Source: CAWBRT01 sp963814745 (GTDB lineage: Bacteria; Acidobacteriota; Terriglobia; Terriglobales; Acidobacteriaceae). Taken from it: a DNA stretch of 64,000 nt. Shown piece after piece: positions 45,596 through 54,217 of the stretch; the first letter of the stretch is position 1; every line of letters starts with the position of its first letter. Both the position numbers and the translations under genes were made by a program. The notes beneath the pieces were generated by a model. The model did not search any database, had not been told where the DNA came from, and worked only from the letters and a program-made list of their open reading frames with translations. The stretch covers positions 620,001 to 684,000 of the forward strand of contig CAWFEA010000001.1 in the NCBI GenBank assembly GCA_963814745.1, written 5' to 3'.

Positions 45596-46453
45596 AACCA
45601 GTCTCATAAATCCCCGCTGGCCGTGAAACGTGGCACTCTGGGTGTGCTCTGGAATGCTCCGTTCCCACCATGCAGGGACGTTGGGAATTAACGGACGAAC
45701 AATGGCAACTGATCGAGCCGATCTTGCGGCCGGCACGACGGGCCGACAACCGAGGCCGTCCATGGCACGATACTCGGGCTGTGCTGAACGGCGTACTGTG
45801 GGTGCTGGGCACCGGAGCCCAGTGGCGCGAAATGCCCGAGAAATATCCGCCGTTCCAGACCTGCCATCGCCGATTCCAGCAGTGGGTGCGCGGCGGAAAG
45901 CTGGAGAAGGCGCTGCAACGGTTAGCACGGTACCTGCACGAGCGAGGACAGTTGAACCTCGATGAGGCGTTCGTGGACGCTACCTTCGCCAGCGCCAAAA
46001 AAGGGGGCTTGCGGTCGGTCCCACCCGGCGCGGCAAGGGCACGAAGATCATCGCTATCGCCGCTAGTAACAGTCTTCCTCTCGCCGTATCTGTTGACAGC
46101 GCTTCGCCAGCCGAGTGCCAGCTTGTGGAACAGGTTCTTGGGGGAAGCTTCCTCAACCAACTCCCCGCCCGCCTCATCGGCGACAAAGCGTACGACTCGG
46201 ACGCGCTCGACGAAAAGCTTGCCGACCAATACCGCATTGAACTGATTGCCCCGAATCGGCAGCGCCGGAGCCAGACCCAAGACGGTCGCCCGCTGCGCCG
46301 TTATCGCAGGCGCTGGAAAGTAGAACGGCTGTTTGCCTGGATGCACAAGTTTCGCCGTCTGGTCGTGCGATGGGAATACCACATCGACAACTTTCTCGGC
46401 TTCGTGCACCTTGCTTGTCTCCATCTGCTGCTTAACCATTTATGAGACCGCTT
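45596..46453 (+). mobile_element. IS5-type (IS427-like) element inserted in the DUF5131 gene
   Basis: Ends are AACCAGTCTCATAAAT and, inward from the other side, AAGCGGTCTCATAAAT. The flanking CTAG occurs at 45592-45595 and 46454-46457 as a 4-bp target duplication. The element is 858 bp and looks complete, unlike the decayed relative at 36.1 kb. Confidence 0.9.
45670..46445 (+). CDS. IS5-type transposase, two frames joined by -1 frameshift
   Basis: The first frame has LTDEQWQLIEPILRP, NGVLWVLGTGAQWREMP and LDEAFVDATFASAKKG. The second has VGPTRRGKGTKIIAIAA, LIGDKAYDSD and RRRWKVERLFAWMHKFRRL. The frames meet at AAAAAAGGGGG (45997-46007), where a -1 slip gives continuous DDE-type transposase sequence. 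This is the normal expression mode of the IS427 group, so the element appears competent. Confidence 0.9.
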
Positions 46454-47064
46454 CTAGCATCCCCATCGAGTCGGCGTATCGCAACGCACACGGACTCGCC
46501 CGTAGGTCATCTAGCCGCTTGAAGTAGCGTTTCATCTCAACGCTCGCACCGAGCCAAACATTTGGATACCCGTCTCCCCAATCTGCGGGGAGATGGTCGG
46601 CGATGCGATGCGTTCGCTTGGTCTGAATTTGGTAGATGACGTTTGGCGTCTCACGAATGACTTGCCATGCGTCATCACGCCATGCATCCGCTTCTTCAAG
46701 AAAGAAGTCGGAGTATCCGCAGACGAAACACCTGATGTTCTTACCCGTTGTCTCGGCCCGTTTCTGAAGTTGAAACGGCTCGCGCCAAGTGGTCGTGCAG
46801 CGGCGGATGTTGTTCGGATCGTGTATAGGTTGTTGTCCAAAGTTCTTGTATCGCGCAGTCTGTCTTAGAAACATCAGACAGTTCACACATGCGGCGCTGC
46901 ACTTTTTGCAGCCCGTCCATGGATTCCAATTTTCGTCGTGTGGTTTGTTTTTTGTTATAGCCATATCTCTCCATTATTAGGCGGCGACAAAAGAGACGCC
47001 GCCGCCCGTTCCTCAGTTGGTAGGGGTCCTGTCGGGGATCAGTCCCGACACTTGTAATACTCAG

Positions 47065-47283
47065 TCAGTTGTAAAACCTATCCAACATTCCACTGGCGGC
47101 GACACAGTCGTTGCAGATGAGCACAGCCATCGCACCCGGATCGCTGGGGTCGGGGATCGCCGCACACTGTTCGTCATCATCGATATATCTACGGCAAGCG
47201 ACACAGTGTCCCCAGCCTAGTTCCCGCCGTATCTCGTCAGCACGGTTAATCAGATTTCGTAAGCATTCTTCTCGTGATGCCAT
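47065..47283 (-). CDS. Small zinc-ribbon-like protein, 72 aa
   Basis: ATG 47283 follows AAGGAG. The N-terminal helix (ECLRNLINRADEIRRELG) leads to CVACRRYIDDDEQCAAIPDP and ICNDCVAA, giving a Cys pattern typical of a zinc ribbon. It begins 10 bp after the radical-SAM gene stop in the same direction, so the two are likely co-transcribed. Function unknown; similar small ribbons are common in phage-like elements. Confidence 0.75.
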   Translation of the reverse strand: MASREECLRNLINRADEIRRELGWGHCVACRRYIDDDEQCAAIPDPSDPGAMAVLICNDCVAASGMLDRFYN

Positions 47284-47293
47284 CAGTGACTCC

Positions 47294-48643
47294 TTAATCA
47301 GCCGCCGCTTCTGGTTTGCACTCAGCCGCCGCTTTTAGTTTGTATTCAGCCGCTAGTTTGTCAACTTCCTCGCACCATTTAAGCAGCGAGTTTTTGTTAT
47401 TGCCGCATGGCGCAGTCAGAACATCGACGATCTCTTGCGTAGTATCTGGGTGGCACATGGGGCGGAACTTGTACTCGTCCGTCCCCGGATACGTGCCAAT
47501 GTCTGGCATGTATTCCCATAGCGTGTGCTTGCAGTACCAAGTCTTGCCATAGGACTCGCAAGCTTTGATGAAGTCCGCCGCGTAGGCTTTCCAATCATGT
47601 TTGGCATAGCCGTCTGGCAGCGCCATCCCCCGTGGATTCATCAAACCAGTCTTGTAATGATCGACGTGCTGGTGAGTCAGTTCGATCACTTGGAGAGACG
47701 TGGCTGGCGAGATGATTGGTTCCATGGAAATCCATGTGTAGATGCCGGCGTCGTGGAACTCTTTCAGCGCGGCGAGACTGTCTTGCGGACATGGCGCTTT
47801 GGGTTCCCATTCTGCCAGTTCGACGGGGTCGAATGTCGTTATGGTGCTGCCAAAGCAATCGATCTTGGGATCGAACAGCGCGATGTTTTTGACCGCGTTC
47901 ATGGGGGCCTTCGTCAAGATGCATACGCCGTAGCCGAAGTCGTGCAGCATCTTGATGCTTTCGCCAGTCAGCGCGTCGTTAGGGTCGCCGTAGCAGTCGC
48001 CGCTGTACTCCATCAGCACTTGGTGCTTGGGCAGGCCCCGCTTCTCCCGCTTGCGGAGATCAAACAGCAAGTTGGTCCAGTAGTTATCCTTTGCGCGGGG
48101 CTTCGTCCAGTCTTCCCGCTTCACGTGCATGGACGCTGGCCCGTAGCAATACTTGCAGTCGTGGACGCAGCCTACTTCGCGGTTGAGAGCCAAGCGGGCG
48201 AACTCCGTGATGCCGCCCGGTTCGTAGATCAAGCCTGTGCTGCGCTTCTGCTTATTGGCGGGAGTGGGGGCCTGATCGACTTTAGCCGCATCGCTGGCGG
48301 CGGCGGCCAGCGCTTCCGCCGCTTCTTGTTCTTCCCATCGCTTCAAGTATGCTTCTCTCTCCGCTTTCTCTACGGCGGACTTTCGCAGCAACTCGATGCA
48401 TAGTCCGCAACTAGGTTGTTCGCCATCCTCCGCGAATATGGCTCTCTCACCGCCGGGGCGACCGCAGCGTGTTCTGTCGTTGTGACCATGAGCGTGAGTT
48501 TTGTATCCCGATATTTTGGCTCGCTGCTTGGCGGCTGGCTCTTCCGCCGCTTTAAGTTCCTTCATCCATTCGATGCGGCTGACTCTCTCTATTTCCCGCA
48601 AGCACGTCTTGCAAGTAGGCTTCTCGCCGTCCGCTGCGAACAC
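47294..48643 (-). CDS. Radical-SAM protein (SPL/phage type) with N-terminal zinc ribbons
   Basis: The first in-frame start is GTG 48643 (449 aa). The iron-sulfur motif is CVHDCKYCYG (CxxxCxxC) at about 158-167, followed by SPL-type blocks (MEYSGDCYGDP, ILTKAPMNAVKN, WISMEPIISP). The N-terminus has two Cys ribbons, FAADGEKPTCKTC and RAIFAEDGEQPSCGLC. The same frame is open 120 bp upstream and encodes the missing first half of the first ribbon (HARNAVCSDRTICRW), but without a start codon. A -1 shift at the C6 run of the upstream gene would provide it. The reaction is unknown; relatives repair DNA or modify macromolecules. Confidence 0.82.
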   Translation of the reverse strand: MFAADGEKPTCKTCLREIERVSRIEWMKELKAAEEPAAKQRAKISGYKTHAHGHNDRTRCGRPGGERAIFAEDGEQPSCGLCIELLRKSAVEKAEREAYLKRWEEQEAAEALAAAASDAAKVDQAPTPANKQKRSTGLIYEPGGITEFARLALNREVGCVHDCKYCYGPASMHVKREDWTKPRAKDNYWTNLLFDLRKREKRGLPKHQVLMEYSGDCYGDPNDALTGESIKMLHDFGYGVCILTKAPMNAVKNIALFDPKIDCFGSTITTFDPVELAEWEPKAPCPQDSLAALKEFHDAGIYTWISMEPIISPATSLQVIELTHQHVDHYKTGLMNPRGMALPDGYAKHDWKAYAADFIKACESYGKTWYCKHTLWEYMPDIGTYPGTDEYKFRPMCHPDTTQEIVDVLTAPCGNNKNSLLKWCEEVDKLAAEYKLKAAAECKPEAAAD

Positions 48644-49320
48644 GGTGTCCGCCGCTGGCGTCTTCCATCGACATATGGTGCGATCTGAACAGACTGCGTT
48701 TCTGGCGTGGGTCTTGGATGCGGTCTTCTGCTTCTTGGCTGCTGGGGGGCCGGTGTAGTTTTTACATCGTCTTCTTCTGTCTCAGTCGAAAAAGCAGAAT
48801 TTTCTGCTTTTTTGGTTTCGACGGACTCACTAAACACGTCCTGATTTATTTGCCGAGCCAGTTTATCGACGCCATCGTGGTCGCCGCATAGCGCCATACG
48901 GACGATGTCTTGCAGCATCGTCTTGTAATTGTGCTTTGGCGCTGGCTTCTCCTCAGTCAATAACTTGATGTGCTGTTTGGCTATGCGGGTAAAGTAGTCA
49001 CGCTGGACTTTGTCGTAGCAATGGAACTTGGCTTCCAGCCAACGCGTCCATTTGGCGCAGTCTTGGTAGCGTCCGTCTTTTGGCAGACGGTCGAACAGCG
49101 CTTTGACAGCCCCCAAGTATTCACCGTGATCACTGAGCTTGGTCTTGGACTTATGGTAGTTGATGGCGTTATTGGCTACTTCCGTGCCAGCGTCCAGTAG
49201 GTCTTTGGTCATCCCCGCCGTTATATAGGCGTCAGCTATGGCTATCTCCGCTGGCATCAGCCGCCTATTAGAGTCAGTCTTTATAAGTGCTAATATCTTG
49301 GCGTCCATTTCTCTCTCCAA
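48589..49320 (-). CDS. Unrecognised protein, 243 aa, possibly continued in the radical-SAM frame
   Basis: ATG 49320 opens a mostly helical protein (ILALIKTDSNRRLMPAEIAI, LSDHGEYLGAVKALFDRLP, CAKWTRWLEAKFHCYDKVQR) with an acidic linker (STETEEDDVKTTPAP). From there on the frame is Arg/Pro-rich with no coding character. The -1 frame continues with Ala/Lys-rich linker sequence into zinc ribbons and the radical-SAM domain. The switch lies at GGCCCCCCAGC (about 48740-48750). I do not recognise the family. It may be the N-terminal part of a large fusion. Confidence 0.6.
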   Translation of the reverse strand: MEREMDAKILALIKTDSNRRLMPAEIAIADAYITAGMTKDLLDAGTEVANNAINYHKSKTKLSDHGEYLGAVKALFDRLPKDGRYQDCAKWTRWLEAKFHCYDKVQRDYFTRIAKQHIKLLTEEKPAPKHNYKTMLQDIVRMALCGDHDGVDKLARQINQDVFSESVETKKAENSAFSTETEEDDVKTTPAPQQPRSRRPHPRPTPETQSVQIAPYVDGRRQRRTPCSQRTARSLLARRACGK

Positions 49321-49482
49321 AGCGGAATTGTCCGTTTAGGTCATCTGGTAGCAGTGGTGTCGTCTCCCATGTTTGCGAGAATAGCTGGATGAGGAAAGGG
49401 GCGTGGTCTTTGAAAATGAAGGCGTTACAGCGGAGAGCGGAAATCCGCGAAAACCGGCCTTAATCGCGGTCGAGAAATATCT

Positions 49483-50109
49483 TCAGGCGTCTCCGTTCCA
49501 GTTGCGCATAAATGTCCGGACGTACTGAATTTCACCGTCCACCTTGCGCAATTTCGTTCTGGCCCTTGTCAGCGTTCGTTTCACGGTGGGCTGCTTGGCG
49601 TTCGAAAACCATGGCCAGAGAAGCCTAGTTCCTTCCTTTTTGCGGTCAATCAACTCTTCCCACGGGAAGCGCACTTCCTGTTGGTCAAGTTCCAGACAGA
49701 CGATTTCGTTGGCGCTGAGCTTCCTGCGTTTCTTCTCCCTGAGGAGAGCGGGTATGTTATCAGGCAAGATAGTTGGCTTCGTTTGTCGAAGAAGATTGCT
49801 GATGGATTTTCGGCTCAGAACGATGTCCACGTTGGGATCATTAGCGCGTTTCTTGCTCCTGCGAGATGCATAAAGTGCATAACCAAAGCGCACCCCCCGT
49901 ACTGCCCCCAGCACAACAGTGGATGAGACAAAGGCACGGACCGCCCGCATTTGCTCCTCGTCCATTGTATTGAGCATTCTGCGGTACTGCTGCCGGATGC
50001 GCTCGGTCAGCCCAGCTAGCGCATGCTCGGAGTTGACGGCCCAAAAAATATCTCCCAGATCGGTTGCGCCAAGCTCCAACTCACGCAGGTCTTCGTTGAT
50101 TAGTTCCAT
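49483..50109 (-). CDS. Hypothetical protein, 208 aa
   Basis: Starts at ATG 50109. It is helix-rich, with a possible hydrophobic helix (VRAFVSSTVVLGAVRGVRFG, about residues 56-75) and a basic C-terminal half (KKRRKLSANEIVCLELDQQE, TLTRARTKLRKVDGE). A sigma-factor or helix-turn-helix-like region may be present in the C-terminus, but I cannot assign a family. It lies between the second methylase and the radical-SAM unit on the same strand. Confidence 0.6.
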   Translation of the reverse strand: MELINEDLRELELGATDLGDIFWAVNSEHALAGLTERIRQQYRRMLNTMDEEQMRAVRAFVSSTVVLGAVRGVRFGYALYASRRSKKRANDPNVDIVLSRKSISNLLRQTKPTILPDNIPALLREKKRRKLSANEIVCLELDQQEVRFPWEELIDRKKEGTRLLWPWFSNAKQPTVKRTLTRARTKLRKVDGEIQYVRTFMRNWNGDA

Positions 50110-50405
50110 GCTTTCAGACTATTCCGCCTTGGCGGCTACAGACAGTACTAGCAGGCAGGGGTACCTGAATTCCTATTAGCGCCTCCGTTAGTCAAGATGC
50201 TCTGGTCAAGAAGTGGGGAAACGAACTCCGTGGCCAAAGATAAAACGCAATGATGTGGATGTGCTGTTTTCGGCAGCGAGAGCTGAGGCCCATAGCGAGC
50301 AGTTCGCAACCCTCATGGCTTGGTCGTTGTGGGGACATCCCAGAACCGCGAAACGCGAGCCCGAACCGTGACTGTCACGGTTGCGCTTCTTCTTCGCTGC
50401 ATACA
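50110..50405. promoter_or_regulatory. Intergenic region with a perfect 19-bp palindrome
   Basis: AACCGTGACTGTCACGGTT at 50364-50382 is a perfect dyad with a single central base. It lies just downstream of the second methylase and about 255 bp upstream of the 208-aa gene. Its size and symmetry suggest an operator for a dimeric repressor. A 74-codon frame crossing it has no supporting features. Confidence 0.5.
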
Positions 50406-51350
50406 TCACGTGAAATTGCGCCAGATGCACTCCACCGCCTTCGGACGCTTGCCTCCGTGATGGTTCGAGTCGTTCATCGTCTTGTTGACGACGATCCTGA
50501 CGGGCTCGCCGAACTTTTTGGTGAGCGGGGCGTAAATTTCGTCCTCGTATTCGGATAGCACCCAGCGGAAGGGGGCGTTTAGTAGAATTTCCACCATTTC
50601 CCCGTGCTTGAGCGACTCTGAGTATGCCCCGGTTTTGCGAGCGTATTTCACATAGGGCGGATCGAGATACACCACGTCATCCGGGCCGGAATTTCGGAGC
50701 ACTTCCCGGTAGTCCACCAATGTGATATGCGGCTCTGTCCGCATCATGATCTCGCTGGCGAGCTTCAGATAATGCTGGTAAGTTTCCCGGCTGACGCCGC
50801 CGCCGATTTCGCCGCGGACCCCGGCTTTTCCGTAGCGGTTGCCGTCCCGCACCAAGTACGGCTCAAGGATCGGAGCGGGATAGGCGAGCGTGCTGTTCGC
50901 CCATTCCAGAAAGTCGGGCCTCGTCGTCGATAGAAGCTCCAGCGCCTGCTTGCGAACCGGGTTGTACCGGACGTAGTTATGCAAGAAAACCTTTGCCGTG
51001 AAGTTCCGCATTCGATCGTGCGCAGCCCGGCCATTTCTCTCCGGCACGGTCCCCCGTCCGAGAGCGTCCATAGCGCCGTAGGAGTACAGGCTCAGAAGAA
51101 AGGGGTACGTGCTGATGTCGTTGAGCCAGAAACGGCGATAGTCGAGCTGCTGCGCGACCCGGAAGAACAGGTTGGCGCGCCCGGCGAATACCTCGACATA
51201 GCGGTCGCCGCCAGACGGCAGCAGTTCGACGATGCGCTTTCCCAGCTTGGCTTTGCCACCCGGGTACGAGAATTGTGGGACTTCGTGCGCTTCGGGCGGG
51301 ATTCGCCGGGCGTCAGCACGGATGAGCGTCGGGATGTGGATGTCAAGCAC
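50406..51350 (-). CDS. D12-class N6-adenine DNA methyltransferase (second copy)
   Basis: The 314-aa product has FSYPGGKAKLGKRI (27-40), VEVFAGRANLF (52-62) and the catalytic DPPY (230-233), with the order of an alpha-class Dam/D12 enzyme. It shares the GRANxF and DPPY contexts and the ending ECxWRN with the 272-aa methylase at 44.3 kb, so the two are distant paralogues. No partner nuclease is present; protection of the element against host restriction is plausible. Start ATG 51350. Confidence 0.9.
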   Translation of the reverse strand: MLDIHIPTLIRADARRIPPEAHEVPQFSYPGGKAKLGKRIVELLPSGGDRYVEVFAGRANLFFRVAQQLDYRRFWLNDISTYPFLLSLYSYGAMDALGRGTVPERNGRAAHDRMRNFTAKVFLHNYVRYNPVRKQALELLSTTRPDFLEWANSTLAYPAPILEPYLVRDGNRYGKAGVRGEIGGGVSRETYQHYLKLASEIMMRTEPHITLVDYREVLRNSGPDDVVYLDPPYVKYARKTGAYSESLKHGEMVEILLNAPFRWVLSEYEDEIYAPLTKKFGEPVRIVVNKTMNDSNHHGGKRPKAVECIWRNFT

Positions 51351-51739
51351 ATGGTCTATTACTCAAGCTGGACAAATTTCTTGAATTCGCGGCCGTCGGA
51401 TCGGTCGTGTGGCTGGCACGGCCGGCAGGCAGATCGGCGGAGATTTCGGCCACACGTCCGTTTTGCCAATAAAAGCGGAAAAACTCACCCGTGGGCTTAA
51501 AAATCGCAATTCCTGGGAATGGCTCGACCGCAGCGGCCAGCGGCACAGGTCGCAGGTCTCCGAACAATTGGGCCGACTGGAAAACATCCTACATATGGCA
51601 ACAACGCTCAATGAGGTGCAGGCCGCCTCGTGGAGATTCTTTAGAAAGCTTCCCATGCGGCCTACCCGCCCGGAAATCTAAGAAGAACTGAAGCCGCCGG
51701 TGACAGGCGGAGGCTCAAAGGTTTGTATAGACGCAAAGA
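51351..51739. other. Stretch without a supported gene between methylase and integrase
   Basis: Frames are open on both strands, but none has a recognised family or a good ribosome binding site. A short Cys-containing frame on the minus strand just before the methylase is possible, though unproven. Confidence 0.35.
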
Positions 51740-51759
51740 GCCCCCGGATTCCCGGGGGC
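51740..51759 (-). terminator. Hairpin terminator after the integrase gene
   Basis: GCCCCCGG and CCGGGGGC form an 8-bp GC stem with a 4-nt loop two bases after the integrase stop. Read on the minus strand it is followed by TCTTTG, a weak T-rich tail. Confidence 0.6.
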
Positions 51760-51761
51760 AT

Positions 51762-53018
51762 CTATTTCGCTACTGTATGGTGCCGGTCGTTTCTTGCTCG
51801 ACCAGCGGCTTTGGCGCTACGCTCCAGACTTCCGTGACTTTCCGGCTGCGTTCGCTTTCTGCCAAAGCTTCTACATATTTCCAAATGGCATTCGACTTCG
51901 GGCTGTGCCCTAGCTGCTTCTTGACGGTGGGGATGTCCATTCCCTTGCGCAAGCAGGTCGTGGCATACGTGCGCCGGAAATCGTGCAGCGTCACTTCCTT
52001 CGGGTCCAATCCCGCACGCTTCGCTATGCGCTGCGCTGTTTGTAGCAGCTTCCATTTTTGCTGACCAAAGGAGGTTGCAAACATCCACGGGCTGTTCGAC
52101 GACGCACGACCGCTTGTGGTGTTTGTCCAACGCCTCATACAGATCAACCGGAATAAATATCTTCCGGAGTTGATACCATTTGGGTATCCAGCCGTATTTC
52201 GGCTTCTCGATAATGTCGATATACGGCTTGCCATCGTTCCAGTGCAGGTCAGTCTTTTCTAGGTAGACCAACTCGCCGTCCCTCATCCCCGTTTGCAAAA
52301 ATGTCGTGTAGATTAGCCGTTGCGGATCGGTGCACGCGGCGAAGAACTTCGCTAGCACCTCTTCGCTCAATATGTGCACGCTAGGCTTCTGCGGGACCAC
52401 CGGGGCGTCTTTGCTCGTCACGACTTTGTGCCCTGCCCACGTCAGCCACGACTTGACCCGGATGAATTTGTTTTCTCCCGTGCGGCGTGACTTCGTTTTG
52501 CTGTTGTCGATCACCCACCCTACGTATTGCTTCACGTCGTTGGCGGCGATTTCTTCCAGATGTCTCAGCGGGGACTTTGATTTCCGCCACTCGCAAGCGG
52601 CGAACTCGTTGAGGATTTGCTTCGCTGACGTATACGTTCTCGGTCGCTTGTTCCGTGCCGATACGTTAGCACTGAGGTTTGCCATGTACGCTTCGATTGA
52701 GTCCGTGATTTTCGTCTTGGGAGTCTGCGCAGTTTCGGGTTTTTCTTCCTGCACTTCCCCGCCAACGGCAACATACGTTAGTTCCGCTTGTTTGAGTTCG
52801 GCAGCTTGCTGCGCTTCCTTGGGGGTGTCGCCAGCGGGAATCCATTTGCCGCCGACGTTGAGAACGTACTTGTAGCTGTCCAGCTTCGTTGGAGTCCCGT
52901 GGAGCAGGCCGAATCCGGGACGGATTTTGTTGTTCGTTGCGAGCGCAGGTCTGAGATACTTCCACCCGCCCTCAGGGGTCTTGCCGTAGAGATAAATCGA
53001 TACTTTCCGATGGGCCAT
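51762..53018 (-). pseudogene. Tyrosine recombinase (integrase) with a frameshift in the catalytic domain
   Basis: The N-terminal arm- and core-binding domains and the first catalytic Arg (TGMRDGEL) are in the frame from ATG 53018. At a run of five A near 52046-52050 the correct continuation moves to the +1 frame, which reads AQRIAKRAGLDPKEVTLHDF, RRTYAT, LGHS and WKYVEAL (His, Arg, His and probable Tyr). The frame ends at 51770 in the +1 frame and 51762 in the original. One extra A would explain it. The enzyme lies next to the 3' end of tRNA-Ser, its likely attachment site. As written it is inactive. Confidence 0.85.
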
Positions 53019-53129
53019 GTTTTCCTACCTGAGAGCTAATACCGTCCCCGGCGGCAAAGCTCGAATATCGAAGTAGGGAAATCTTTAGGAAGGTTTTAGG
53101 AAGACCGTAAGTTACTGATTCTTAAGGTC

Positions 53130-53222
<93 letters not shown>

Positions 53223-53394
53223 GGCGGGCAAGAAACTCGGACAATTATACCCTATCCGGCAACAACGGACGCTTACAACAATTTGCAACCGCATCGCAGC
53301 CGGATAGTGTCTATCTGAGCAGGGTGCTGCGGGCACCCGATTTCCACGGGTGAGCTGCGAAAAGTGCGCCGCCGGTGAAGTCTTTTCTGAAGTT

Positions 53395-53975
53395 TTAGCC
53401 GCTGCGCTTTGGGTTTAACTTTTCTATTTCGGGGTATGACACGGAAGCGATCAGTGTTCGCTTCGGTGGGAGCGGGCCACCTGCAAGGAAACGCACAAAC
53501 ATCTCCAGGGCCAAGCCTGCCGTGGGCAGCATCACAATGGACGCCGCTAACAGACCCTTGTGGACCCATTCCTGTCCTTTTCCGGGACAGGCATCGCAGC
53601 CGCTAAACGGCAACCGCGACCACTTATCCCGCTCTACGCCACTGGTGTTTTGTTCAAACGCCTTGCGTGCGCCCAGTGCCATGCTGTCGTTCTGTGCCGC
53701 AACCAGGCTGATCGGAGCTTGGTGCGACGTAGAGAGGCGCAACCATGCGGCAACCGCCTCGTATCCGCTTTCCTGAGTCCATCGTCCTTTCAGCGCTCTC
53801 ACCTGCACGGTGTCGGGTTTGGTTGAATACATTCCCGTGGTGCGTGCCCGGACGTTGGCATTGACGGAAGGACCCTCAATATAAAGGATCATCCCTCCGT
53901 CAGGCAGGATTCTGGAGAACTGTCTTCCCTGAATCCGGCCCACTTCTTCCTGATCCACGCTGACGCTGAAGACAG
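53395..53975 (-). pseudogene. Sugar-type periplasmic binding protein, N-terminus lost
   Basis: The frame has FSVSVDQEEVGRIQGRQF, ILPDGGMILYIEGPS, LVAAQNDSMALGARKAFEQN and a Pro-rich end, typical of the second lobe of LacI-fold substrate-binding proteins (Peripla_BP_4). The signal peptide and the first lobe are missing. At about 53970 the sequence joins a fragment of a disulfide oxidoreductase on the other strand. It is a truncated, non-functional gene. Confidence 0.75.
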
Positions 53976-54203
53976 GGCGACGATTTCATGAAGGTGCTGA
54001 TCGACGCGCAAACGAAGCAGATTCTCGGTGCCGCCATTTTCGGTACCGGCGGCGATGAGGTGATTCACTCGATTCTCGACATTATGTGCGCCAAGGCGCC
54101 TTACACCGTTATCGAACGCGCGGTGCACATTCACCCCACCGTCAGCGAACTGATCCCCACGATGCTTGGCGAACTGTCACCACTCGACCCGCACGGTCAA
54201 TAG
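53967..54203 (+). pseudogene. MerA/dihydrolipoamide-dehydrogenase-type C-terminal fragment
   Basis: The frame reads GDDFMKVLIDAQTKQILGAA, GTGGDEVIHSI and HIHPTVSELIPTML. This is the dimerisation domain with the conserved His-Pro of pyridine nucleotide-disulfide oxidoreductases of the mercuric-reductase-like type. The FAD- and NAD-binding domains are absent, with unrelated sequence upstream. It is a rearrangement remnant. Confidence 0.85.
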
Positions 54204-54217
54204 CATCGTCCTGCATG

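Larger units (their letters stand above)
45347..46964 (-). pseudogene. DUF5131 (phage Gp37/Gp68) family gene interrupted by an IS
   Basis: The N-terminal part (46964 to about 46458) has WNPWTGCKKCSAACVNC and VIYQIQTKRTHRIADHLP. The C-terminal part (about 45591 to 45347) has GWCVAGGESGCG, DEQWCREVRDVCQAKNIPFW and GHVAGKQNKLS. Removing the IS and one CTAG copy restores the frame exactly as SMGMLESLMPELPDQLDG. The family is radical-SAM-like with clustered cysteines and is frequent in prophages and integrative elements; the reaction is unknown. The gene is at present split. Confidence 0.85.

Noticed and set aside
51409..51681. 90-codon plus-strand frame between methylase and integrase
   Set aside because: No ribosome binding site, no family resemblance, and opposite to all neighbouring genes of the element.
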